In this document: piece by piece, positions 34,087-43,815 of the stretch
Numbering within the stretch: the stretch's first letter is position 1
Layout of the letters: each line of letters starts with the position of its first letter
Source of the DNA: Halicephalobus mephisto
Lineage: Eukaryota; Nematoda; Chromadorea; Rhabditida; Panagrolaimidae
Direction of reading: 5' to 3'
NCBI GenBank assembly: GCA_009193035.1
Contig: SWDT01000005.1
Coordinates: forward strand, 1-64,000
Length of the DNA: 64,000 nt
Notes under the pieces: generated by a model
What the model saw: only the letters and a program-made list of their open reading frames with translations
Databases searched by the model: none
What the model was told of the DNA's origin: nothing
Program-made: the position numbers and the translations under genes

Positions 34087-36105
34087 TCAATAGAGATTGA
34101 TTTCAGGATCTTCTCCAATGTCGTCATAATTTAATTCTAGGTTGTTCTTGATATATTCTTTAGGTTCAATTTTCGTAGGAGGTTTGGATGAGATTGTGGA
34201 CATTTTTGGTTTCTTTGTAGTGGGCAATTTTGAAGGACTAGGGATGACTTTGACGATGGTTTCCTTCTTTGATGAAAATTGGTTTTCGGTAACAGAAGAA
34301 TCGTACTGCGGAATTGTCTTTGGTTGGTTTGATGACGTCATTGGGTAATTTCTCGGTACTTTGGGAAATTTGCATTTATTTTTGATTTTATCTGACTCAG
34401 GTTCTGGAGGAGGTGGTGGTGGAATAAAACATTCGGAAAAAAATTGAGAATGTCCTGGAGCTGATGGAGGAAGTCCCTTAGGCAATGGAATATTAGGTAT
34501 TTCGTCATCGCTTATGATTTCTCCTTCTTCAAGTTCTTTTTCCTTTTGCGTATTTTTTTCCATCATCCTCCGGGTCAATCTTTCTCTTATTTCTCGTTCT
34601 TCCGTTTGTCGTTTTTCTGTAATCTGCTCCAAGCCTTCATCCACAACTTCCATATCTGAATTCGATTCATCTGTTGGAGTATCTGGTTCGTAAGAATCAC
34701 TTGAATGAGTCATGTCTTCATCTATAAATTGAAAAATTAAAAATTAAAAAGCAAAATTAAAAAAATTAAGAAAATTTAAAATTAAAAAAATAAGAAAATA
34801 AAGTAAATTTTAAATTTGAAAATAAATTAAATTTGAAATTTGAAAAAATAAAATCTAAATAGTGAAAATTTTAAAAATTAGGAAATTTGAAAAGTAAAAT
34901 TTTGAAAAATTTACATTTTAAAAAAATAAAAACAAACCGTTGGCATAAGCCCGTAATCTTTCTTTGGACATTGTTTTGGCCAAGTTGACCAACCTAGTCT
35001 TCAGTTCGTCCATCGATAAATGCTCCAATTCTGGAGGACAGATTTTCTCTAGTACTCCTCTCCTCAAGGTTAGGAACGCTTGTTGGACCATTTTTTCCTT
35101 GTCGTAGGCAAACCTTCGAAGAGGAAGGAATATATCTGAAACCACTATTTTACTGTAATAAAAATTAAAAGTAAATATTTATGAAATTACCTCGATGAAA
35201 AATTTCAAAGGTTTTAGAAATAACCTACGTGACGATTTCGTAATCTTACATTAATTCAGAATTGTACTATTGTGAAAATTAAAAATAAATATTTATGAAA
35301 TTATCTAAATGAAAAGTTCTAGGATTTTAAGAATTAGAATAATCTACAAGTTTAGTTACATGTGACGATTTCGTAATCAGTGGTTTTAGAAACAAATTCT
35401 TTCTTGGCGGGTTTAAATTTTTTAAATTTACTTATATGAGGTCTGAAACCTTCTATGCACTTTTTAGGATTAATAATTATATATGAAGTTATCTAAATGA
35501 AAAGTTCTAGGATTTTAAAATTAAAATTATCTACAATTTTAGTTACATGTGACGATTTCGTAATCAGTGGTTTTAGAAACAAATTCTTCCTTGGTGGATC
35601 TAAAAACTTTTAGATTTACTTATATAAGATCTAAAACCTTCTATGCACTTTTTAGGATCAATAATTATATATGAAAGCACTAATCTAGATAAAAAAACAT
35701 CAAAGTACTTTGTCGAAAACGAGTTAATTTTTCAAGATGCATAATTTTCAGACTTACCTGGATCAATGTTCCTGATCTTCTTTCTGTACATGATTCTTTT
35801 CATCTTCTGATGCTTTGGAGGGGTTTTCAATATGTCGTCCATGTCTCCGTAGTCGCCCGAAGGAACTCCGGAATTTACAAATTTTTTTCTTTTTGATTTC
35901 CGTTTTTTTTCTTTCCTTCTTTTTTCTTTGTAAACAGAAGCATCGGATTCTGAATCGCTGGAAGACACATCTGTATCGTGTCGTCTTCGTTTGTGTCTAA
36001 ATAAAAATAAAAAATTAATTTTTTCATATATCGAAAAAGTTTAAAAATAATAAAACCTAACTTTTTTGAATTTTTCTTTTTCTTTATAGTTTTGGTTTTA
36101 CCCAT
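34087..36105 (-). CDS. CAAP1-like protein (caspase activity and apoptosis inhibitor 1 family)
   Basis: Exons on the minus strand: 36105-36062, 35996-35758, 35135-34938 and 34721-34087; phases match, giving 371 aa (human CAAP1 is 361). The N-terminus is Lys/Arg-rich with an SSSDSESDAS stretch, probably nuclear. Residues about 95-160 resemble the CAAP1 core: RFAYDKEKMVQQAF followed by LSMDELKTRLVNLAKTMSKE, against the human pattern of Y.sDK+EMLQQ.F then sveEiKkl..e.L..lSeKk. The C-terminal half is charged, then Pro-rich (IPLPKGLPPSAPG, IPPPPPPEPE), and ends in a low-complexity tail. CAAP1 is reported in mammals as a caspase and apoptosis modulator; a like role here is inference from one conserved segment. 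Convergent with rnf-113. Confidence 0.75.
35185..35700. repeat. ~190-bp tandem repeat in CAAP1-like intron
   Basis: Two good copies and one partial copy of a unit with TAAATGAAAAGTTCTAGGAT, TGTGACGATTTCGTAATC and CCTTCTATGCACTTTTTAGG. The copies start near 35305 and 35497, with a partial copy near 35195. Intronic and non-coding. Confidence 0.8.
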
Positions 36106-36909
36106 ATTGGAAGATACATGAAGGATCAGAAGACGGACGAAACGAGGGGATCAGACGGAAGACGGACGGAGATGAAGGAGAATTTGGAGCCGAGTCCGCA
36201 GCGTGCGCGCGACCCGGGACACCTTGCTCGAAGTTCTTCTTCGAAATAATTCATATATCAAATTCGACTTTTTCAACAGTGTATTCCAAATATAAAATCC
36301 AATTTTCCCAAAAGACCTTCTGAAATGAGATAATCTACAAAACCCGCAACTTTAGGATCAGATTTTCCGTTTTTTTTAAATTTCTTCGAAAAATTAATTA
36401 AATACATATAATTAGTTCGAAAAAATATATTTAATTATAAAAATTACTAAAATCGAGAAAACTGAAGTAAAAAATGGGTAATTTCGAAATAATTCGTCGA
36501 AAATTTGATTAACAAAAAAATTTGGTTTTGATTTTTCTTATTTTTGATAATTTTATTTGGAAAAAATCAGATAACTATAATTAATCAAAAAACTACATCC
36601 AACTACAAAAAAAAGAATTATTAAAATTAATTAAATTAGTTAAATTTAAAAAAAAGAATCCTAAAATTGAAAACTCGATATTCGATATATGGAATTTTAC
36701 TTTTTATTTAATTTCCAAATTCTAGAATTTCCAACAATTATTAAACACATATTCTAAATATGTATCTGATAACAAAAAATATAACTTGTTTGAAAAAAAC
36801 TACTTTTAATAAAGTAACTTTCTTTTTTAATTTTTGTAATTTTTATAAAACAAAACAGAAATTTAATAACAATTTTTACTCGAATAAGAAAAATATGTAA
36901 TTTATATAA
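36106..36909. other. CAAP1-like promoter side and AT-rich spacer
   Basis: 36106-36245 is balanced to GC-rich (GTGCGCGCGACCCGGGACACC) and is probably the promoter and 5' leader of the minus-strand CAAP1-like gene. 36246-36909 is AT-rich with no gene or clear repeat. Confidence 0.5.
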
Positions 36910-37535
36910 TTATTTCAACACAATACAACAAAGTCGCACTTATCCCCTACAGTATTCCACGGTCCTTGATCTCCAGGTTGTAGCTCCTGGTGCTTTTTCT
37001 AATAGTTTTTGTCCCAACGGTAATCTAATGATAGATTGGGTTATATTGATTAGAAACCAGCAGTTAAGATAGAAATGAGATAACAATTTTTATTAGAATA
37101 ACAAGAAAAGAATGCAATTTATGTAATTATTTTAACACAAAACAACCGAGTCTCGCTCATGCCCTACAGTATGCCATGCTCCCTGATATTCAGGCTGTCG
37201 TTCCTGATGCTCTCTTTCTCGTCCAGCTTTCTGTTCTCGCATCTAATTAACAAGTTTCAAAACACAAAACAACCAAGAGTCTCACTCATGCCCTACAGTA
37301 TGCCATGCTCCCTGATATTCAGGCTGTCGTTCCTGGTACTCTCTTTCTCGTCTAGTTCTCTGTTCCCGCATCTAATTAACAAGTTTCAAAACACAAAACA
37401 ACCGAGAGTCTCACTCATGCCTTACAGTACGCCACGCTCCCTGATATTCAGGCTCTCATTTCATGTCCTCTCTTTCTCGTCTAGCTTTGTTCCTACGTCT
37501 TGTTTAACATTTATTGAATTGCGTTATTATTAATA
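36910..37535 (-). repeat. ~127-bp tandem repeat carrying an exon-like unit
   Basis: Four diverged units, near 36916, 37134, 37261 and 37391. On the minus strand, two of them read TTAATTAG (a good 3' splice site), then ATG and about 28 open codons: REREHQERQPEYQGAWHTV, then GHE. The copies differ mainly by amino-acid-conserving or conservative changes (H/Y, K/R). One runs on past GHE, one stops with TGA, and the third is broken. They lie downstream of the secreted-protein gene on the same strand and may be duplicated 3' exons or relics of one. The plus-strand frame at 37159-37533 is the shadow of this repeat. Confidence 0.6.
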
Positions 37536-37617
37536 ATTTCTGTTATTTTTAACATAATAGTAGTGTTTATATAGTGATAAATAAAATTGATATATAAATG
37601 TTGAAACAAGAATTTTT

Positions 37618-38603
37618 TTAGTTTTCAGTGACGTTGTTGTATTCGAATCTTTTTTGCTTGTGGTGTTCCCACTCGTCAGAGAGCGTTTCATAGATGTTCT
37701 TGATGGACAAGTCGTCCTCGATCCACTGCGGATTTGCGTATCCTATTGATCTTTTTAGATTTTCGTCCTGATGATCGTATTTGCAAGACGGTGGATCAGG
37801 ATGAGATTCCAAAAATCCCTGATTCGGCATGAAAAAAGAAAACAAAAAAGTTTCATCAGGACCTCTAGGTCTGAAAATAATCAAAGAAACGTCACAAGGA
37901 GCATAGTAAGGCCCGTGGATGGTGGGTTCGTCGAGTCTGGGGATGATTATCGGAGAAACATGGGACATTTCTTCTTTTATTTCCGTGTTGCCTGAGGTTA
38001 TGGCGACGATGGAAGGTTCGTGGAACTTGACGAACATATAAACAAGGGTCCTGCTGGGAATCATCGTCATGCAGGGTCTGTTGATGAACCGTCTTTCCAC
38101 GAAAATTTTGAAAACTTTTCCTTCGTCTGTCTCGTTCAGTTGATTCGTACAAACTAAAAATAAATTTTTTAATAAAATTATAATTCTAAAATTTCGAATT
38201 TTTTAAACAAAATTTCTTAATTTTTTAATAAAATTAATTTTAAAATTTCGAAGTTTTTTAATAAAATTATAATTTTCTAATTTTTAAATTTTAAACAAAA
38301 TTATAATTTTCTAATTTCAAAATTTTTTAATAAAATTATAATTCTAAAATTTCGAAGTTTTTTAATAAGATTATAATTTCAAAGTTTTTAAATAAAATTA
38401 TAATTTTGAAATTGCGAATTTTTAAATAAAATTATAATTCTAAAATTTCGAATTTTTTAATAAAATTTTGATTTTTAAATTTTAAACTTACACAAAATAG
38501 TGTAATTCATGCCGTTCATGGTATATCTTTGAAATTCAGTTTTATTTGTGAATTTTAGAGCCACAACAATTTGAATAAAAAATAATAAAATTAAAACTTT
38601 CAT
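37618..38603 (-). CDS. Small secreted protein of unknown family
   Basis: Family not recognised. Exons 38603-38492 and 38153-37618 join in phase 1 (donor GTAAGT, acceptor TTTTTAG) to give 215 aa. The N-terminus MKVLILLFFIQIVVA is a clear signal peptide. There are N-glycosylation sequons (NKT, NYT, NET early; NVT at the end) and four cysteines in the mature part (in LFCTN, RPCMT, APCDV and PSCKY). No membrane segment follows, so it is predicted to be extracellular or in the secretory lumen. The start codon lies 116 bp beyond the stop of the DM-domain gene on the same strand, the spacing seen in nematode operons, but the candidate trans-splice acceptor (TTCAAAG before ATAATG) is weak. Confidence 0.8.
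38160..38490. repeat. AT repeat in the secreted-gene intron
   Basis: About nine diverged 30-40-bp units with TTTTTTAATAAAATTATAAT and CTAAAATTTCGAA fill the single intron. No other feature seen. Confidence 0.75.
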
Positions 38604-38719
38604 TATCTTTGAAGAAAATTGATCGATAAATCCGGACTTAGTCCATCAATCAACTTGGGACATTTGTCAAAAAAAAAATCCAAAAAATGGAATGATTATT
38701 TTAAAAAATAAAAATAAAA

Positions 38720-41700
38720 TTAAATTCCGAAAAAATTGAATCCAGTCGGAGGCGGGAATCTGACGAGGTTCTGGTAGAAGAACGGGTTCATGGCCATGGG
38801 GTAGTTGATCTGGGGGAACAGGGACGGTCCCTGGACAGCGGAGTTCGGAATTATTTGGTTTTTCTCTGTCGAAATCAAGGCTTTCTTGGCAGGAACCTCG
38901 GGTTCGGAACTCGAACTCGAAAGTCTTCTCAGATTACTGTTATCTCCCTCGGGTACTGTAACCGGCTCTGGAGACGATTCTTCCTTGATTTCCGGCATTT
39001 TCGGAGAAGTCGTGACCGACCGGGATTCTGTTTTCCTTTCTGAAATTACAACTTTCAGCTTGGCCGACCTGTCAAGTGGCAATCCGTTAATCTTTGCTTA
39101 TACCATAATCGCCAGGATTAGGAAAACCCGACAAGATTGTCAATTATTCATTGCGTCACGAGTGTTCCCGAAAAGATTGAAATTGAAAAACCATTTCGAA
39201 AGAAAATTGAAAAATACACTTGAGGTTTACTGTAATTTAGTATGTGTCTCATTTTCAGAGATTGTAACTCCGGACAAAATTGAAAAATATGTCCAAAGAT
39301 TACTGTAGTTTAGGCCATTTCTAACTACTGTAAAATTAAAAAAAATAATTTTAGGGTTACTGTAATTCTGAAGACATTAAAAATAAATTTCAAAATTACT
39401 GTAATTTAATTTAATTTCTGATTTTGTGGATTTTAATTTTAGAGAAGTTTGAAAATTACTGTAATTTAATTTAATTTTTGATTTTGTGGATTTTGATTTT
39501 AAAGAATTTTAGAAATTACTGTAATTCGAAAACGTCTTTGAAAATTACTGTAATTCAGAAATATCTATGAAAATTACTGTAATTTTATTTTATTTTATTT
39601 CTGATTTTGTGGATTTTAATTTTAAAGAATTTTAAAAATTACTGTAATTCGAAAATATCTTTGAAAATTACTGTAATTCAGAAATATCTTCAAAAATTAC
39701 TGTAATTTAATTTAATTTCTGATTTTGTGGATTTTAATTTTAAAGAATTTTAAAAATTACTGTAATTCGAAAATATCTTTGAAAATTACTGTAATTCGAA
39801 AATGTCTTTGAAAATTACTGTAATTTAACTTTATTTCTGGTTTTACAAACTGTAACTCGATAGTTTTGAGACAGTTTGGATCCATTGTCAGAGATGACTG
39901 CGGGTGACCGGTCAAGGGGTCTTTTGCGATTGTTTCTCGAGAGACGTCAATTAGCCAAATCAAAAGGATAGGATGACATTTGTTTTGTCACACCTAGACA
40001 CGCAAATTTGTGTACTTTTGCCGATTCCAAAATTGGCAACAGCTGTGATGATTTTTCGTTTTTTATTTGTGTTCATTTTTCCCGGAAAAAATTTTCAAAA
40101 AAAATAAATTTTTAAATTTCTTAATTACAGTAATTTGATAAAATTAAAAAAATTGCAAATTTTAGAATTTATCAAATATTTTAAAAAATGAAATTTTATA
40201 TTTTTCAGTCTTGACTGGAAAATTTCAAAAATTCGTGTTGAGACTAATTTTTTGAATTTTTAGAAAAATTCGTGTTGAGACTAATTTTGAATTTTTTAAA
40301 TTTTTAGAGAAATATGTGTCGAAATAATGTTGAAAATTTTTTTTCAAAGGAATTCGTGTTGAGACTAACTTTTTAAAGTTTTTAAAAAAATTCGTGCTAA
40401 GAAGAATTTTAAATTTTTTAAATAAAAATTCGTCTTGAGACTAACTTTTTGAATTTTTAGAAAAATTCGTGTTGAGACTAATTTTTAAAATTTTTAGAAA
40501 AATTCGTGTTAAGAAGAATCTTGAATTTTTTAAATTTTTAGAAAAATTCGTGTTGAGAAGAATCTTGAATTTTTTTCAAAAAAATTCGTGCTAAGACTAA
40601 TTTTTAAAATTTTTAGAAAAATTCGTGTCGAAACAATATTGAAAGTATTTTATAGTAAGCATTTCGGTTTTTATGGTGATGATCAGGGGAATCGGATTTC
40701 TCCCGAGAATGCAAAAACAAGGTGGCTAAAGTTTCGCTCCTCAAAAACCCGAGTTCAAGCTCACTCGTCGCGGCTCTAGGGTTACATTGACGCTTTTACC
40801 AAATTTACCAAATTTGCAAAAGTCAAAACAAACCTCCACTATCTGTAGATCCTTCTCGTTGTCTGATGGTATTTAAAAGTTCATGAGCTAAAAAATAAAA
40901 ATTAAAAAAAATTATAAAAATAAAAATTATAAAAAATTACAAAAATAAAAATTAAAAAAATTATAAAAATTAAAATCAAAAAAAATTATAAAAATTAAAA
41001 TAAAAAAGTTATAAAAATTAAAATTTCAAAAAAAATTATAAAAATTAAAATTTCAAGAAATTAAAAATAAAGAAAAATCTATAAAAATTATAATTAAAAA
41101 AGGTTTAAAATTTAAATTATTTAACTTTTTTATAATTAATTTTTAAAATCTAAAATAATTTAAATTTTTTTTATAATTAATTTTTAAAATTTAAAAAAAT
41201 TAAAATAATTTAAATTTTTTTTCAAAATTAATTTTTAAAATTAAAAAAAATTTAAATAATTTTAAATTTTTTTTATAATTAATTTTTAAAATTTAAAATA
41301 ATTTAAATTATTTAAAATTTTTTTTATAATTAATTTTTAAAATTTAAAATAATTTAAATTATTTAAAATTTTTTTTATACTTAATTTTTAAAATTTAAAA
41401 TAATTTATAAAAATAAAAAACAACCATGTTCTCCAAAAATTTGTTCCAATTCCTTTGCTTCTTTTTCTTCTTGAGATTGCTGACGTCTCAGAGCCACTTG
41501 TGCCGCCATCACCCGTTGTCTTTCGGCGATCAAGGTACATTTGGCACAAAGACAGTCTTTCCATTGACAGAATCTCTTGTGGCCTGCAATCCATGATTAA
41601 ATTAATGAAATTTCTTAATTTTTTAATTTTTAAAATTTTCAAAGATTTTACAAAAACTTAAAATTTTATGAAAATTTTAAAAATTGAATTTTATTAAAAT

Positions 41701-42384
41701 TTTTAAAATTAGAATTTTCAAAAAAATCTAAAATTCAATAAAAATTTTCGAAAAATTCTGAAATTCTCAAAAAAATCTAAAATTTAATGAAAATTTTAGA
41801 ATTTTTAAGATTTATTAAAATTTTTTAAATTTTCTATAATTTTATGGAAGCTTCTGAAAATCTTTAAAATTTTCATTTCTCAAGAATCTGGTAGAAAAGT
41901 TTGAATTTTCAAAAACTCAAAATTTTTTATAATATTCCAAAATCTAATAAAATTTTATAAAAATTTGTAGAATTTTACATAAATTTCCATAATTTCTACA
42001 AAATTAAAACATTTCTAAATTTAAAAATTTTCTAAAATTTAAAATTTCCTCAATTTCTTTAGAATCTCATAAAAATCCAAAATGGTTTTTAAAATCACCC
42101 AAAATTTAATATTTTTAAAGTTGGAAATTTTGGAGAAATTTTTATATTTAAATTTTTGTTTTAAAATTATTTAAATTTTTGTTTTAAAATTTTTTAATTT
42201 TTTGTTTTAAAATTTTTTAATTATTTAATTTTTTGTTTTAAAATTATTTAAATTTCAAACCTTTCAAAGCAGAAACGGCGCCGTGGTTGCGGCATCTGGC
42301 GCACTTGGGGGTCCTCTGGTTCCGTTCTTGTCTCAGACGCAGAATCCGCTCGATCTCCGAAGGTGCCAAAGAAGACTTCGACAT
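38720..42384 (-). CDS. DM-domain (DMRT/doublesex-mab-3) transcription factor
   Basis: Exons 42384-42261, 41583-41425, 40887-40834 and 39039-38720, all joining in phase 1, total 218 aa. The DM domain (residues about 25-78) reads [41 protein letters not shown]. It has the intertwined zinc ligands (Cys28, Cys31, His34, His43, Cys47, Cys52, Cys54, Cys57) and the recognition-helix tail [32 protein letters not shown] and the following [13 protein letters not shown] match the DMRTA-like subgroup (compare worm dmd-4/dmd-5). I see no DMA domain; after a short [11 protein letters not shown] exon the protein is Ser/Pro/Glu-rich and ends [19 protein letters not shown] proteins bind DNA in the minor groove and control sex-specific and neural development. 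I give no symbol because the orthologue is unclear. Confidence 0.93.
39220..39860. repeat. AAATTACTGTAATT-rich array in DM-gene intron 3
   Basis: More than twelve copies of AAAATTACTGTAATT separated by TTTCTGATTTTGTGGATTTT or TCGAAAATATCTTTG. TTACTGTAA is a short palindrome dispersed widely in the window. Intronic and non-coding. Confidence 0.85.
40190..40640. repeat. Tandem AAATTCGTGTTGAGACTAAT repeat in DM-gene intron 3
   Basis: Nine or more copies of TTCGTGTTGAGACTAATTTT or TTCGTGTTAAGAAGAATC at 40-70-bp spacing. It is the most concentrated occurrence of a motif found throughout the window, including in the first satellite. Confidence 0.85.
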
Positions 42385-43815
42385 TACTGTAATTCAAAAC
42401 TAAGCAAAAATAAACAATATCGGGACTTGTTAAAATCCGTCGAATGCGAAAATTGAAAGATTGACTCTCTCGAGATGAACCAGGGGGTACTGTAGCCGAA
42501 GCTCCTCCTCCGGACCCCGTCACACTGACCAATGGTCCGGTTTTTGTCGAACATTTTTGAATTCAACCAGGTGAAAAATCAGAAATTGTCTAGTTGCGCG
42601 AAATGACCACAGGAAAAGTTAATGAATCACATACGAAGTAAAAACATTAATTAATTTTCCGATTTTGCATAGTTTTGGAATTCATACAGAAATTGTATAA
42701 CAAAAATAAACAATTCAAAATTGTAAAAAAGTTAAAAAATTAAAATAAAAAAATTATAAAAATAATAAAAAAATTAAAAAATTAAAAAGTTAAAAAATTA
42801 AAAGAAATAAAAAAAACTATAAAACTATAAAATTAAAAAATTAAAAAAAATTAAAAAAATTAAAATTATAAAAATTATAAAAATAAAAAATTTTTAAAAT
42901 TGTAAGAAATAAAAAATTTTTTTAAAATAAAGTTAAATTCTTATTCAATTAACTTTAAAAATATAATAAATAAAAAATTTTTTATCATTATTAATTATGT
43001 TAAAAGTAAGGTTGAAGTGGATGTAGTTTGAAATTTTCCAAGCTAAGTTCAGAAAATAAACTAATAATTTACTACTGTAGAAATGAATTAAAGTGGATAT
43101 AATCGAAATCCAGATTTCTTAAAGAATAATATCAATAAAGTTAAAAATTTTCTAACTCAGTAATCAACGTCCAAAATGAGATAAAAGTGCATATAACTAA
43201 AATTCCGAATTTTTTAAACAATATTGGTAAAGTAAAAAATCTTTTAATTCACTAATCAAGATCCAAAAGTGAGATAAAATAGAATATAATCAAAATTCCG
43301 AACTTTCTTAACAATGTCAACAGAGTAAACCAACTTTATGATCTTTAATTGAGGTCCAAAAATGGGATAAAAGTACATTATAACAAAAATTCCGAACTTC
43401 CTTAACAATGTCAACAGAGCAGATCAACCTTGTGATCTTTAATTAAGGTCCAAAATGAATCAAAGTGGATATAGTCAAAATAAGCCGCGGAATTCCCAGG
43501 AACTCTCTCAAGGAAAGGTGCTAAAACGGAAGTACTTGTGGCTCATCTTCCGAGTTATAATGAAAACAAAGTCATGTTTGTCGATATCTCATTTCTTTTT
43601 CGAGTGCTTGGCTCTTCAGATTCCGATTTTGTTCCTTTAGAATCTTTGATAGAGTTTATGTAATAACCTCTTGAGATTTCCGAAATCTTATTTTTTATTT
43701 TTTGAAAGAACATTTTTTAGAAAGACAATAAAGAAGTCATAAATACCGTAGGAAAGACTGTACAACGATGAAAGCCCGCCTTTCTGAATGGCACCAGGAT
43801 TACGGTAAAGCAGTA
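42385..43815. other. Between DM and MADF genes
   Basis: 42385-42600 is balanced and holds the likely DM-gene promoter. 42690-42960 is an A/T simple tract (TTAAAAAATTAAAA). 43060-43460 has about five diverged ~90-bp units (TCCAAAATGAGATAAAAGTG near 43076, 43169, 43260, 43353 and 43448). 43470-43800 is AT-rich with no recognised gene. Confidence 0.6.

Noticed and set aside
34142..34348. 68-codon plus-strand frame
   Set aside because: Antisense shadow of the CAAP1-like last exon.
37159..37533. 124-codon plus-strand frame
   Set aside because: Antisense shadow of the ~127-bp repeat. The minus strand has the splice acceptor and better protein-like sequence.
42248..42532. 94-codon minus-strand frame overlapping DM exon 1
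   Set aside because: Wrong frame; the DM-domain frame starting at 42384 encodes the zinc-binding residues.
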